64,000 bases of DNA from Ostrinia nubilalis (lineage: Eukaryota > Arthropoda > Insecta > Lepidoptera > Crambidae): positions 8,127,001-8,191,000 of the forward strand of contig NC_087111.1 in assembly GCF_963855985.1 (NCBI RefSeq), written 5' to 3'. The translations under genes were made by a program, and so were the position numbers. Shown one piece after another: positions 1-12,257 of this stretch (position 1 is the first letter of the stretch; the number at the start of each line of letters is the position of its first letter). The notes beneath the pieces were generated by a model. The model was given only the letters and a program-made list of their open reading frames with translations, did no database searches and was not told the origin of the DNA.

Positions 1-225
1 CCGTCCCGTGAACTTGTTGGGGTCCAGGATGTTCTCCACGGAGAACGCGATGGCCTGCCTCTCAGGAGGCCTGGTCAGCCCCAGCCGCCGCGTCAGGTCC
101 ACCGGAGCCGCCTCCTCCACCCCCACGACGTCCACCTCCCCGTTCGCCTCGCATTCCGCCTCAGTCTCCCCGTCAGGCTCCTCGCGCCTGTCCTCCGATC
201 CTCGCGCCATCGCGAGCATCGTCAT
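1..225 (-). CDS. N-terminal exon of an NK1/slouch-like homeobox protein (partial)
   Basis: Reading the minus strand from an ATG at 225 gives about 75 codons open to the left edge; an in-frame stop lies upstream at 285-283, so the start is reasonable, although Mets at 219 and 210 are alternatives. The segment is acidic and Glu/Ala/Val-rich, then ends in AFSVENILDPNKFTGR (near positions 2-50). A Phe-Ser-Val-x-x-Ile-Leu core followed by DPNKF is the Engrailed-homology-type repressor motif typical of NK1 (slouch/NKX1) homeobox factors, which recruit Groucho-type co-repressors in the nucleus. The homeodomain itself would lie beyond the left edge, so the class is inferred from this motif alone. Other EH1-bearing homeobox classes are possible. 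The flanking 300-800 region is GC-rich, as expected upstream of a developmental regulator. Confidence 0.5.
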   Translation of the reverse strand, partial: MTMLAMARGSEDRREEPDGETEAECEANGEVDVVGVEEAAPVDLTRRLGLTRPPERQAIAFSVENILDPNKFTGR

Positions 226-1646
226 AGCACCGCCTATATCCTGAATACTCGTCGCCAAAACATACGACCGACAACCGTTCGATTAACACTTCCACACATT
301 CGTCCTCATCAAAGTACGTACGAATTCTTAACCCTCAATTCGCACTGTAATCCCACGTCCGGCGCGGCTCAACATTCGGGCATCACAACACGCTGTCAAC
401 TGGCTGGCTAGAGGCGGGCGGGGCACACGCGGTGGGGGCCAGCAGCTCGCGCTCCCGATTGGCGGCGGCAAACGAGGCGTGCCCGGGGTGGAGAAACGTA
501 ATCGAGCAATAAGGTTTAAACAATTTCGTTTAATACGTTGAATTATGTAAGAGAGCGGCGGGCAAGTAATCGCGCACAAGCGATAACGCCATTTGCGCTA
601 CTTCGTTACGTATTAATGGTGCAGGAAATTGACTTATGAATTTTAGAGGTTGAGGTCGCTGAAGATCGGGCTAAAGCGGCCCCCGGCGGCCGTGCGCGGT
701 TATTTTCCTAGTTAAGCGCTGGAACAATGATGTTTATTGAGTTTTGAACTTAATGGGTTTCGGGCCGCGGCCGCCAGCGATTTAAGCTATTAACGTGTTT
801 GTGTTGCGCCGCGGCTCTACGTGTTTACGTGTACCGTTACGTATTCATAAATGGCAAAAAGTCACCGTATTGTTTTCGTACTACTACTTGAAATAAATCC
901 TGAAAGGAAGGACTTCAATTACTTAAAGAAATAATTTAAGCTCCTCTCATCCCCATTACAAAATATTGAAAGAACTAGATTCATATTTCAGCTCTACTTC
1001 AAAAATATATTTTTAAAATTCTCAAACACCTTAAATAAGATCGACAAATACGTAGGTATAAATAAGTACAATTGGGTACCTAAATAGGTCAAAAAGAACA
1101 TTTTGAATTATAAAAAACCGCTTTAGCACTTTAAAAGAGTAATAATAAATATTAAATAAGGCCAAAACCGCACCCATTCTATAAGTCTTTTCAGATATTT
1201 AATAACTTTTCCCAAGTACTTTACGAAATAAAAGTAGTCGTGATGTCGTGAATTCGTGATGGACCTTGCATGGCATTCGCAGGGTTAACGGTCGGTATTC
1301 GCTACACCGTTAGTCCTTTGAACTAGTTAATACACTCGAGGGCACAAAAAAATGCACCTTTTACATATTTTCATACATCTGAACATTCTTAATTTTTGTA
1401 GAGATCTTGTGGTTTAAGATCTTTATTTCTCACAAGAATTGCAATTCACTTACGTGAGATAACTAAATACAATATTTTGTAACAATAGCTTTGGAAAGGT
1501 GGATGAGTCATGTATATAAACAAACAAAAAAATAATAATACATAGTCAGACTTCTTGTTATATTATTATTTGTTTTGTTAGAGAAAATAATGCAATTTTG
1601 GAAAATCTCATTTGTAAGACTGTGATTTGTGTGTAGGAAAATGGTG
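226..1646. other. 5' flank of the homeobox gene, no gene seen
   Basis: The part nearest the gene (about 340-800) is GC-rich, with a reversed CCAAT box (gattgg, near 457) and GC-skewed blocks at 420-480 and 670-780, which suits a promoter or 5'UTR region. From about 850 on it becomes AT-rich with no coding signal. The only sizeable ORF (328-579, minus) has no recognisable motif. Confidence 0.35.
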
Positions 1647-3231
1647 TATATGTTACGGTTAATGTGATAAATTGAAAATTATTAATAATAACCGGTCATT
1701 ATGAATACTTACCGACAGTCGCGGTAAAAGTGATAAATTAATCACATTTAACAGTGATTATTTAATAATTCAACCTTAGTACTAACAAATTTCATAAAAG
1801 AGAACAACATCTTGTGTACGTGCTCGTGTACAGCCAAACTTTTGAACGTTTTGATATCATATATTAATACAGTGTGAGTCACGTTAAAGTGTACATATGA
1901 AAATAGATGAAACTAGACCTATTTTTATCGACAAAAAAGAGGTCAAAAAATTTTTGAGATTTTTTTTTAATTTTTTATAGAATTTTTTTTCTTCCAATTA
2001 CTTATTGTAAAGAAAACGTAATAACTTTTAAACTAAGCGGTATATCCTGATAAAATAAAAACAGTAATAATGCTAAATAACAGCCGATACTAAAAAAATA
2101 CATAAAATACACAAAAAAGGCCAACAAATAATAAAAAATGATACTTTTTGAAAAAAATCTGCTTTTAAATTCGCGTTTTTTTGGTTATTTGATAAATTTC
2201 TCCAAAAAATGCCCCTATAACAGGTGGTTTTTATTACTTTGTATTATTCTCTATCGTATTATCTTTGTAAAACCAAAAATTGCATGTCTCTATCCCTATC
2301 ACAACATTTGCTATGATCGTTTGAACAAAGGCCTGTCACAACATTATTCTCCGCTACAGGTAGAGACAATTTTAATTTAAACTGAAATGCTTATTTTACT
2401 TCGAAATCTTTTGTTTTTATTTGAAATCTAACTTGTCTTTATCAAAATTACAAATCTAGAGCCATTTTCAGTTTCGTTGTTAACGAAGCGTTGAATGGCG
2501 CGCCCGGAGAGGCTTAGTTCAAACGATCATTGCAAAAGTTGTGATAGGGATAGAGACATGCGATTTTTGGTTTTACGAAGGTAATACGATAGAAAATAAT
2601 ACAAAGTAATAAAAACCACCGGTTATAGGGGCATTTTTTGGAGAAATTTATCAAATAACCAAAAAAACACGAATTTAAAAGCAACTTTTTTTCAAAAAGT
2701 ATCATTTTTCATTATTTTTTGGCCTTTTTTGTGTATTTTATGTATTTTTTTTTAGTATCGCCTGTTATTTAGCATTATTACTGTTTTTATTTTATCAAGA
2801 TATACCGCTTAGTTTAAAAGTTATTACGTTTTCTTTACAATAAGTAATTGGAAGAAAAAAAATTCTATAAAAAATTAAAAAAAAATCTCAAAAATTTTTT
2901 GACCTCTTTTTTGTCGATAAAAATAGGTCTAGTTTCATCTATTTTCATATGTACACTTTAACGTGACTCACACTGTATAATGACTTTGGAATGTTTCTCG
3001 CATAATATTACTTTTCCATGATGCATATAACATAATGTTTTGATTTAAAGTGAAAAATAGGTTAAGGTGCGGCGGGGGTGGCCCTTGGGCCACCCCTAAG
3101 CCGCCTATTTAGTTTTATACACACATAAATGATCTCATATTAATCACATTTACCAAATCATGCGGTAATTATTCATAATAACCGGCGATTATTCATAATT
3201 TTCACATTTATCACTTTGACCGTAACATATA
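1647..3231. mobile_element. Outer inverted-repeat element, host of a nested palindrome
   Basis: About 90 bases at 1647-1745 reappear inverted at 3150-3231, beginning tatatgttacgg on one side and ending ccgtaacatata on the other. The arms share ataataaccgg and gtgataaat motifs. The interior holds a second, complete inverted-repeat element (1870-2975), so this looks like an older MITE split by a younger one. No transposase coding is seen. Confidence 0.6.
1870..2975. mobile_element. 1.1 kb long-inverted-repeat (foldback/MITE) element
   Basis: Two arms of about 460 bases (1870-2330 and 2514-2975) are near-perfect reverse complements around a roughly 185-base spacer. Termini are cagtgtgagtcacg and its complement, flanked by TA on both sides, which fits a TA target duplication of the Tc1/mariner kind. 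The two small ORFs (2138-2380 plus, 2514-2705 minus) are the same sequence read from each arm and are not genes. Confidence 0.75.
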
Positions 3232-3283
3232 GACTTTTATGAAGTTTAGTGTACATGACAACCAAATTCTGACTGTGACTTTG

Positions 3284-3671
3284 TATACAGGGTGCCCCAA
3301 AAAGTAGTGTCAAGCCGAAGCCCAGAGGTCATCACTGCTATCCAAATCACCCCCATGTATGTTCCGCGATTTTTGATAGATTTCGAGTTATGATTGTTTG
3401 AAATTTCTGTGCTTAGGCACTTTTTTGGTCACTGTGGCGCGAATAGTCAAGTTACATGCCTGATTTTTTTATTATTATTAGATGAATACTAGGCATAGCT
3501 GATTCAGAAGTATTTACATCTAAGTATAACACGAATGTTAACTAAAATCCTCAATGTTGTAAAAAAAATCATAACTCGAAAACTATCAAAAGTCACGGTG
3601 ATTTGAGTAGCCCTAGTGATGCTCTACCTCTGGGCTTCGGCTTGACACTACTTTTTGGGACACCCTGTATA
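3284..3671. mobile_element. MITE with TATACAGGGTG termini
   Basis: The left end tatacagggtgccccaaaa and the right end ttttgggacaccctgtata are inverted repeats extending about 45 bases, through gtgtcaagccgaagcccaga. The interior is AT-rich without coding potential. Two other elements in the window (5216-5783, 59672-60355) begin with the same ACAGGGTG motif but differ internally. Confidence 0.75.
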
Positions 3672-4408
3672 ATACGTACCGCTAAAACTCCATTGAAGGA
3701 GAAATAATAACTTTTTCCAAATCGATTTATGTTTTGATGCGATGATTTCCGATTAATCTTTCTGTAGGTTTGGGGAAAATTAACAAATAAAAAAATGTGA
3801 TAGATTTTTTTGTCATAGATTTTATTGATTTATTCTTCAATTTTATTTTAATGTATCGGTCTAAATCTGAAGCTTAATTTCAGGAAATGGCTGCTTATGG
3901 AAACATTATAATGTGTACCTGATGAAATAATTATTCTTTCTAAGCCATTTTCAAGCCTTAGTGTTAGAGTTTAAACAACATGCGTCGACTCGTAACATGG
4001 CTGAATCATAATAAGGATTCATGAAATAAAGAGTTACCTACTCCTTTATAAACCAAAAGGAAAGTTTACTACAAAATCTTAAGAAGAATACAGTCATGAA
4101 GAAGATAGATAGTTAAATAGTATAGCGTCAGTATTAATTTATTCTACAATTAAAAACCAGTTAAGACTCTAAAGTCACACGGAAACGTTATCCAAATCAA
4201 CAAAACACCAAATAAATGCTTTTTACTGTTCTGTGATCTGTCCAACGAACAAAAAACGCGTTTCCACACGACGACAGTCGGTAAATCGAGTCGGACACAA
4301 CAAAGCGTCGCCGGAATCGATCAGGAACCAATTTGTCTCCTAATAGCTTTCTTCTGAATATAGCCAATGATCACATCGGTTTGGTTGCGACTGCATAAAC
4401 TAATAACT
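3672..4408. other. Intergenic, no gene seen
   Basis: AT-rich sequence without coding signal. A slightly GC-richer patch at about 4240-4390 is free of recognised repeats and could be regulatory, but nothing specific supports that. Confidence 0.3.
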
Positions 4409-4506
4409 TAGGCTGAACTGCACCACTCTACTTTAACCGTAACTATAACGTTTTTTGTATGGAGTTTGTCAGACTTTTGAAGTAAGGTGGTACAACCCAG
4501 CCTTAG
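4409..4506. mobile_element. MITE, TAGGCTGAGTTGCACCA family, copy 1
   Basis: Ends ttaggctgaactgcacca and its inverted counterpart tggtacaacccagccttag enclose the core ttttttgtatggagtttgtc shared with the other family members. It is one of five copies in the window. Confidence 0.65.
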
Positions 4507-5215
4507 GCCCAAAACACACGGTTTGAAATGGTCGCGTCATGTGTGGTCTCTCAACGGAATCTATAGCAGAAACTTAGATACAACTCAAAAGTAACTAGAA
4601 GTTGCAGTTTCGTTGCAATTGCGTTTCACCGCGTGTTCTGGGCCTTAGACTTACAGAATCGTAATGGGTAATTTTAATAATAATGTTTCGACATGACCTA
4701 TAGGATCAAATTAACTACAATATGAAAATCGCAGTAGATAAATGTTTTTGAGCCAAGTGAAACACCTCTAGGTACATCGGAACTAAAATAAACTTACAGT
4801 ATACTGGCAACTGGGCTTCTAGAAAGAGTAACGTTCTTAAATATGTACTACGAATGAATTTTCTGGTCCCGTGGTAGAAAAAAAAGAAGGAAAATCTTTG
4901 TTGGTAAAATAAAACGTGTTTGGGGTGTAGATTACGCATTATACCAGTTAACCCCACCAGACAAACTAATAAATTACTTATTTATTTTATGATTATGAGC
5001 GAGACCACAAAACACAGACCAGCAGTTGACGAAGATCGATCCTTCTTAAAAGTCTCAAGTCCATACTCTGAGAAGTCCAGTTTGACAGTCCGTCAGTCGT
5101 CAGTGGCCGTTTATTTTTTATTTGCACGGCTAATCGGAGCTAAAGATCTCACAGCCACCAATGACATGCACGATTTCGGCAGTTAGACACGCTGCTTGAG
5201 AAACCACTGGTTTAA

Positions 5216-5783
5216 TACAGGGTGTTATTGTGGTCACTTACAAGCGTTTTGGGGTTACATTAAACCTAGGGCCTTGGTTGGAGCTTTAGTCAGGGCTATA
5301 GAGCTTTGGCTAGAGCTTCAACGCTTGCCAGTAAAGCAACTGATTAGGAACTTATCTTAACTTCTTCTGATTTCAAAAGACTCGGCTTTCTGACAGATAA
5401 AGTCACCACCAGTAACTAGTAAGTAACTTCATTTGTTAGAAAGTGCTCGATTAATATGGGATTTAGCTACTTACTTATCTTTATTTGATTTTTTTCAGGA
5501 AAATTTCTGATAACAACTTGAATAGTCAAGTCAAGGTTTTAATGCACAAATGGAGATTCCTTAAAAAGGATAGTTACTGTACACTACTAACACTGAATAT
5601 CATTATATTCCGATATTACATATTTTATCCTAAAAATATTAACCCTAGGTTACACAATCTTACTTTAACTTAAAGAAACGTCAAAAGCCAGTCAAACTCC
5701 ATACAAAAGCACCGGTTATACGTATAGTTACCAAAGCTGATACAACTCGGCCTAAGAATCAGCTATTAACAACCACCCTGTAT
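5216..5783. mobile_element. ACAGGGTG-ended element carrying a smaller MITE
   Basis: Left end atacagggtgttattgtggt and right end caaccaccctgtata are inverted repeats. Near its right end (5646-5755) it contains a diverged copy of the GGCTGAGTTGCACC MITE family, recognised by aaacgtcaaaagcc and tccatacaaaa. No coding signal. Confidence 0.55.
5646..5755. mobile_element. MITE, TAGGCTGAGTTGCACCA family, copy 2 (diverged)
   Basis: The ends taggttacacaatctta and tgatacaactcggccta are degenerate forms of the family termini. The core keeps the cgtcaaa and tccatacaaaa blocks found in the copies at 6957 and 15507. Confidence 0.5.
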
Positions 5784-6059
5784 ACAATTGAGTTGAAATT
5801 TAAAGAAAAAATGTGAGATTCCGTCGCGTATTACACATTATCGCCGCATGATTACCGCGCGGTGGGACGCGGGGCCCACAAAGACCCCCTACTGGGGCGC
5901 AGAGTGCCCCCTCCGGGGCACAATGGGCCCCCGCCAGCGGACAGCATCAGTCATTTGTGTATCTAATCTGTGGTACAACAAGTCTTTATCAGTCGATAGA
6001 TTGATTTTAGATAGCTGTATGCTGTATACACCTAATTGGCAAGCTAAATATATTATAGC

Positions 6060-6095
6060 TACTAACTGACCCGGCGAACTTCGTACCGCCTATGT
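6060..6095 (-). mobile_element. Helitron-like 3' end fragment
   Basis: The stretch ctaactgacccggcgaact is the reverse complement of the ending found at about 44420-44455 (agttcgccgggtcagctag). This CTAG-terminated end is common in lepidopteran Helitron-type repeats. Only a short end is recognisable. Confidence 0.3.
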
Positions 6096-6254
6096 TCATT
6101 CATTAGAAATAATGTAGGATTATAATGGTGGAAGCTTTTTTCATATCAGTCTAGTACCTAGTTTCGAAGTCTATTAAATACAAACAAACATTCAAACTTT
6201 TCCTCTTTATAATATTAGTGTAGACTGTGTAGTTAGGCGAGGTAGTTTTCTTCC

Positions 6255-6480
6255 CTTCATCATTTCAGCCACATGACGTCCACTGCTGAACACTATCATC
6301 ATCATTTCAGCCCCAGGACGTCCTGCACATAAACCTCCCCTAATGATTTCAAGATTGGCAGGTTAGTACAAAACATCTAACGCCTTCCTGCTACCTTTAT
6401 GAGGTCATCGGTCCACCTTGTAGGTGGACGTCCTACACTGCGCTTGCCGTTACGTGGCTTTCACTCCAGGACCTTGCTGG
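6255..6480 (-). mobile_element. RTE-type non-LTR retrotransposon fragment
   Basis: On the minus strand this matches, in degraded form, the 3' coding end also present at 62690-62930 and 40435-40600: the blocks tttcagccacatgacgtcca, catcggtccacctt and gtaggtggacgtcc are shared. The frame is broken. Confidence 0.5.
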
Positions 6481-6956
6481 CGAATGCAAAAATGCAAAGT
6501 TATGTCCAATAAAGATCTTTGAATGACGATAAATGGTTTTGTAATTTTGTATCACTTATGAATCATCTACTATCTATAACAGAAGCAAGCGTATTCTACA
6601 ATATGTAAAGAACAAAAACAACACAAGCGGAAGTTTTAAAAAAACATCATCCAATTAAAGTATTAAAAGACTAATGAATGAAAGTAAAAAACCTCCTGAT
6701 CGATGCATAAATCCGTGTTAGTGAGCTCCTGTTTTTGTAAAGTGATTAATTAAAAAGTTTTAACGCAAAAGGCCCCACTTCGGCCAATTAACATTCTGTC
6801 TGCCTTCATTTCTCGGCTTTATTTTAGAGCGTGTCACTTACTTTAGTGTTGTGCGGTGTCGATTTAATCAAAAATGTATCGATAATATTCAGAGCTAATA
6901 ATTCTAGTAGGTAAGTTTGTATTCTATAGAGATAGTTTGTGAGATCACAAACAGTA

Positions 6957-7072
6957 AAGCTGAGTCGCACGATCTTACATTAACTTTGACAAACGTCAAA
7001 AATCTGTCAAATTCCATACAAAAAGCATCCGTTATTGTTACGGTTATAATAAGGTAGTGCAACTCAGTCTAA
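6957..7072. mobile_element. MITE, TAGGCTGAGTTGCACCA family, copy 3
   Basis: Termini aagctgagtcgcacgatctta and taaggtagtgcaactcagtct are inverted repeats. The interior carries the family core caaacgtcaaaaatctgtca. Confidence 0.6.
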
Positions 7073-7523
7073 AAGTCAATCGATTGGTGTAGATAAACAT
7101 TTTAGTAGTAATAGCAAATTAGTATCCAAAGTGTAAAGTAAGATTAGGAACTTCAGCGCCATCAAGGCTAAATGCTTAGTAATTATCCAATCATGTTACT
7201 AGAACTGACATCGATAACTCGAGCGAAAACTTTACCGATACCCCGACAACACTGTTGCAGGATCGTTAAGGAATCCACTGCGACAATGTTTATAATAAAC
7301 ATCTGACATTATTAACGAGCTTCCATATTTTATTGGGGCCAATCAACTTTTTGATAATTCAATTAAGTAAGTGGACTTTTAAAATGATTGGGATTTTAAA
7401 AGTACAAAGGGGGATTTATGCGAGATGAAATTAGTTTCGTTAGTTGTTATAGAATTATCTATCTTTAACTTTTTAATTTATTTATCTTTTTATTCTATCT
7501 AATAATACACATAACACACCTCG

Positions 7524-7665
7524 TCTATATCTATAAAAGCGAAATGTCACTGATTAACTGACTCACTCATCACAAAATTTTAGAAACTGCAAGTGCTTTT
7601 GCAAAATTCGAACCCTAAGGGGGGTAAAACGGGTCCACGCGTACTAAGTCGCGGGCGGCTGCTAG
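7524..7665 (+). mobile_element. Non-autonomous Helitron, copy A
   Basis: It begins tctatatctataaaagcga and ends in the hairpin-like gcgggcggctg followed by CTAG and T. A 5' TC, a GC hairpin just before the end and CTRR are Helitron hallmarks. The copies at 8225 and 9489 share the cacgcgtac-aagtcgcggg ending. It is short and has no Rep/helicase coding. Confidence 0.65.
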
Positions 7666-8224
7666 TATGCCATATGAATTGATACTAAAGCGAACTCAGG
7701 GACATATTAAAGACATTCTCTGCCAGTCAACCTTAGGGCTAAATAGACAAAAGAAAAAAAAACCTAAAACTAAATAACTACATAGGTAAGAAGCACCGAA
7801 TCTATTTCAAAATTATTGGACTTCTCATGGTTGAATCAACTCTGCAATATCCAAACCAGGAACAAAATAATTCCTTCTTTTATGAGTCTCGCCAGAGAAC
7901 CGAACCCAGGAACAGTCCGTAACCACCAAGCATACTGACACAAGCTCTTGATTTATACCATCTCATTGCAGTCATCAAAGCGGTGACTAACAATCCCATC
8001 CAATCCAATCCACGGAGTGAATTAGTGTAATATATTTAGAGGACGCCACATTAAAGAAACGATGCATTTATAATTGGCCTCCTGAAAAAAGATGGCGGTA
8101 GTGTGACGGGTTGGAGACATGTGGTTCCGCACGTTTCCAATTACTTGAAATTTTGTATATTTTAAATTAAAAAAATTTGGCAACTGTTTGCAAAATCGCC
8201 TGTATTTTGTGGAAGATAATGTTT

Positions 8225-8434
8225 TCTATATCTATAAAAGCGATAGGTCACTGATTGACTGACTCACTCATCACGAAATCTAAGAAACTACAAGTGCTAA
8301 GAGTCTCAAATTGTGCATGGGGGTTCCTTTTAGAATGTAGATGCTCCCTAAGAACGGATTTTACGAATCTCCACCCCTAAGGGGTAAATCGGGAATACGG
8401 GATCCACGCGTACGAAGTCGCGGGCAGCCGCTAG
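8225..8434 (+). mobile_element. Non-autonomous Helitron, copy B
   Basis: It opens tctatatctataaaagcga and closes with cgcgggcagccgctag. The terminal block gatccacgcgtacgaagtcg is shared with copy C. The interior is longer than in copy A (extra ctcaaattgtgcatgggggt stretch), showing that copy A is internally deleted. Confidence 0.65.
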
Positions 8435-9488
8435 TTAGCCATATTGACAAATCTTTGTCATAGTCATATAAAAGCTCCTCAAGAATAAATAATTGACGAT
8501 TTGCAAATATAATTTAGTTAATTTAGTCCAGTCAAAGTTTTGATTATGATTATTTTCACGGGATAATTGTCAGACAGATAACGCTTCTAATAAAGATTGC
8601 TGGTAACGTTTTTCCAAGACTGTATCCGAAACCTGGGAAAACCCGAAGTTTTCCTGGAAGTTCTTAATAGGCTATCAGAGCTCTCATTAGTACTTCCAGG
8701 AACTTTGTTCAGCTTGGTTTATAAGATAATGCTTAGTTTTATAACTAAGTGGAATGTTATGACTTACCTAGCTACATTAAAAGAAATATTAGCTACTAAG
8801 AAAAATCTGTAAAAAAATATATTATGAAAGCTCAAACAATCGACAGACGATTTCAATAATTTGTAAAATTATTCCGATCCACTTTGACACCAATTTGAAG
8901 GAGCAAACTATTATGAATGAATATTGAGTAATAATTCAAGATAATTATCTTAGTAGGTACCTACTCGTAGAAGTAAAATTACTAAGTATACTTGCGAGTA
9001 TGTTCGTTAAAAAGACTTAAAACTGGAAGAGATGGCGACACGGAAATTTGTAAGACCTTTGTGTATTCATTTACTTAGTAACTTTTTTAAACTTAATTGA
9101 TTTCGTTCATAACATTAGTAATCAAGTCTCGTTTGAAAACGGCCTCGCTAACACCGCGGGCCCCCAAAAGCGCGCCTCCTGAAACAGATTTGTTAAATAC
9201 AAATTGGTTATTAAAATTCCCCGCGCGCTCCGAGATATTTGTGGCGGGAGTTATTAGTTCCTTTGACAGATTCCCGCTTTTTTGCCTTGTCAACTTTAAA
9301 GGAAAGATGTGATAGTGAGAAATACGTTCACTTTGTGTTTGTGATTTGTAATTACAACGTGTAAGTTTGGGATGTAAAGTGAACGCCACTCAATAAGGAC
9401 ATGTCAATTGACTTTAAGGACTAGATTTAAGTGTTTTTGAAGAAGTTGTCCCTTGGAGTAGTTAATTGGTTAACGCTCTACCCAATTG
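8435..9488. other. Intergenic; one GC-richer island, no gene
   Basis: Mostly AT-rich. The stretch 9120-9290 is GC-richer (ccgcgggcccccaaaagcgc, ccccgcgcgctccgag) and open on both strands, which reflects composition rather than a gene. It may be a regulatory island of the homeobox gene. Confidence 0.3.
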
Positions 9489-9672
9489 TCTACTATATAA
9501 AAATAAGTCGGGTTTTCCTCCCTGACGCTATAACTCCAGAACGCACGAACCGATTTCCACGGTTTTGCATTCGTTGGAAAGGTCTCGGGCTCCGTGAGGT
9601 TTATAGCAAAGAAAATTCGGGAAAAGGGGGTAAAACGGGATCCACGCGTACGAAGTCGCGGGCGGCCGCTAG
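9489..9672 (+). mobile_element. Non-autonomous Helitron, copy C
   Basis: It starts at about tctactatataaaaataag and ends gcgggcggccgctag. The last 50 bases match copies A and B, including the perfect palindrome gcggccgc in the terminal hairpin; the interior is different, so this is a related but distinct family. Confidence 0.6.
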
Positions 9673-10419
9673 TATTTTATAATAGTAATTTATTTTACGA
9701 GATTTTCTTGGTAATTTTTTTCAGGAAGGTACCGCTTGAAGGCGCAATTTTTAATTTTGTTTCCTGTCTGCCATTTTGTGGTGGTTTGAATGTGTTTGGC
9801 ACATTAGAAACTTGCATCTCTTCTTTTGATCTGGGAAAACAGTATCTATCCTACGTCTGAGCTTCGAGGTGGCTTTAAAATTATTGTTTTCATACTACAA
9901 CTACTAATTTACGTGTTTACTATGAATAGGTGCTATCGAACATTACCATCAATCCCAACGAAACATTTTCACGTTCTCCCAACTTTTAAATCCAGGGTCA
10001 TTCTGTACAAGTTTCAAGTTAACAATTTCGTCAAATAGCTCGCATTTCTCGCACGTCAGAGCATCCCCTGGATTGATTTCACGGCGGTCGGTTGGTTAGC
10101 CGTCAACAGGCCATCCGCCCGACAGCCGTGGAGAGGCGTGAGAGAATGGCAGAATGACCCTGCTGTTTACTATTTTAATTTGAGCGAAATGATTAGTCGG
10201 AATCGGTAATATGGCACAAAAATAGATTTTATTAGTCTTGATCTTTAAAAGTAGAATTTAAAAATAAATATTTTTGATAGCTTTGTCGAAGTGGATAAAG
10301 CTCTGTTTGAAATGTCTCAGTAAACATAGGGGACGCTGCTTCATGCACCGACGAATTCAAGAATGAGTACCTAAGCAAGGAAGGATGAAGGATGAAAGAA
10401 GGCTCGTGCTCTTGTGAAA

Positions 10420-10690
10420 TTTCTTGGGCGACGCTTATGTCCAGCAGTGGACTGTTATTCGCTGATGATGATAATTTTTCCCGCGGGTGTCGTAAGAGGC
10501 GACTTAGGGACTACACATCAAACAGAGAATGGGCAGCAGCGCTCTCTGAAAAACATCAATCTTTTAAACTGCGATCTCCAACCCGCCTGCCTAGCGTGGA
10601 GATTATGGCAAAACCCTCCACTATAGTGGAGGAGGCTCATAGTCCAGCAGTGGACTGTAAAGGGCTGTTGATGATAATGAAATTGCGTGT
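10420..10690 (+). mobile_element. Non-LTR retrotransposon 3' fragment
   Basis: Contains gtccagcagtggactg twice and gggtgtcgtaagaggcgact, features of the 3' end of RTE/LINE-type repeats that recur elsewhere in the window (51525-51840, 62690-62930). No intact ORF. Confidence 0.5.
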
Positions 10691-11248
10691 ATAGGAAATC
10701 GTATTACGATGCAAAGTTTTTTTTTTAAAGATATTAGAAAAAAGCCTAAGAGTTCCCCCAAAAAAAATGTCTTAAGGGAACTTTGTTTTTAGATACTCCC
10801 AAATCCATGGCGTTAGCGTAGGTGCAATTTTTTTTCTTATATAATCGTATCACAGCTTACTTGAAACCGTCAGTCACTTCTAGATTCCCTAATATACGAG
10901 CATAATACAATGCTGCTCGGCAATATTGCTGAAAAATGCTCATTTACCTACCCTCAAGCAAAATCTTCCCTCAGGAATCCTGTGAGTCTATTTGGAAGTC
11001 TTGCCGACGATAAATCATGGAGCTGTCAGGCGTCCGTGACAAATTGCGCCACCTAGCGGAGATAACTATTTTGGGTTAGCTTGGCATAATGATCTGCGGT
11101 CTAATGGTTCTACCACTTTGATGTTAAAGTTAAGCTGTTGGATAGAGCTGTAGCGCTTATTTTACTTAGCCTGAGTCCGTTTAGTGACGGTCGAAAAGCT
11201 AGTAATTTCACTGATAGCAGGACACAAACGATATAGAATGTATTTGTC

Positions 11249-11373
11249 TTAGGCTGAGTTGCACCACCTAAATTTGACCGTAACTTTGACGATAACCGGT
11301 GTTTTTTGTATGAAGTTTGACAGATTTTTGACGTTTGTCAAAGTTAAAGTAAGATGGTGCAACCCAGCCTTAA
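11249..11373. mobile_element. MITE, TAGGCTGAGTTGCACCA family, copy 4 (best preserved)
   Basis: The ends ttaggctgagttgcaccacc and agatggtgcaacccagccttaa are clear inverted repeats. The interior has two oppositely oriented halves, with gttaaagt near the right end mirroring the tttgaccgtaactttgac block, so the element can fold. Confidence 0.75.
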
Positions 11374-11741
11374 AGTAAGTACTAACATTGTAAATATGAA
11401 TGAAACTCTTTAACTAAGTTAAGTTTCACGCAAGTCCACTGAAAAAATACAACTAATGAAGTTTGATATGTCTACAAAGAGATTAGATTAGGCATTAAAG
11501 AAAACGAACTTACTATAAGTACGTAGTACTTATTATTATTCTGTGCTATAAGTAAGTAACTTAAAGTAACTAAAAATGTCGTGAAATAAACATTTTAAAG
11601 TGTGAAAGGCCTTTGCGAGATGCGTATATCGACATGTTCTGGCAGAGCTTAAGGAAACCTTTTAAAAGTAAAGGCAGAACATTCAAGGTGATTCAAGTTT
11701 GGTTGAATTATGATTATATTGCAATACATTGTAAAGAGCTG

Positions 11742-11870
11742 AAGAAAAAAAGACCAACGACACATTTGGCGCGCTGTCACCTTGTCAAGATGCATTCTGA
11801 AACGCGCGCGCACTCCTAATTGCATGTATCGCTTCTCTCACGAACACATTTATTTTGTCAATAATAAGTG
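11742..11870 (+). repeat. Direct repeat flanking the 11942 palindrome, left copy
   Basis: About 120 bases (ttggcgcgctgtcacct, then ttgcatgtatcgcttctctc, then acgaacacattt) recur at 12258-12395 in the same orientation, on the other side of a large palindrome. Confidence 0.7.
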
Positions 11871-11941
11871 TCGTGCCTTTTTATGCAATTGGCAAGAAAT
11901 CTACATCATAGTACAGAATAATTTAGACTAAGTTAAATACT

Positions 11942-12143
11942 GTACCTCTAGTAGGAAAAACTTTCGAGTTCGTTTCGTTGCGTATTCAAAGTGTCATCGA
12001 AAAATTTTGTATGAAAAATTAAACAGCGCCCCCTAGGGCGGCTATAATATAGGGGGCGCTGTTTAATTTTTCATACAAAATTTTTCGATGACACTTTGAA
12101 TACGCAACGAAACGAACTCGAAAGTTTTTCCTACTAGAGGTAC
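11942..12143. mobile_element. 202-base near-perfect palindrome (hairpin MITE)
   Basis: Arms of about 90 bases read gtacctctagtaggaaaaac inward and its exact complement outward, meeting around a short agggcggctataatat centre. Near-perfect arm identity suggests a recent insertion or ongoing conversion. No coding. Confidence 0.8.
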
Positions 12144-12257
12144 TGAAGTGTTTTAAACGCGTCAGCGCGTTTATGACTTTCTCTAATAGAGCTTATACCC
12201 AGACAAATACGAAGCTGCGGAGTGCGGAGAGAAGCCAGTATAAATATGTTTATAGAG

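Noticed and set aside
2138..2705. Pair of hydrophobic ORFs as a membrane protein
   Set aside because: They are the two arms of one inverted repeat and encode the same AT-rich peptide on opposite strands.
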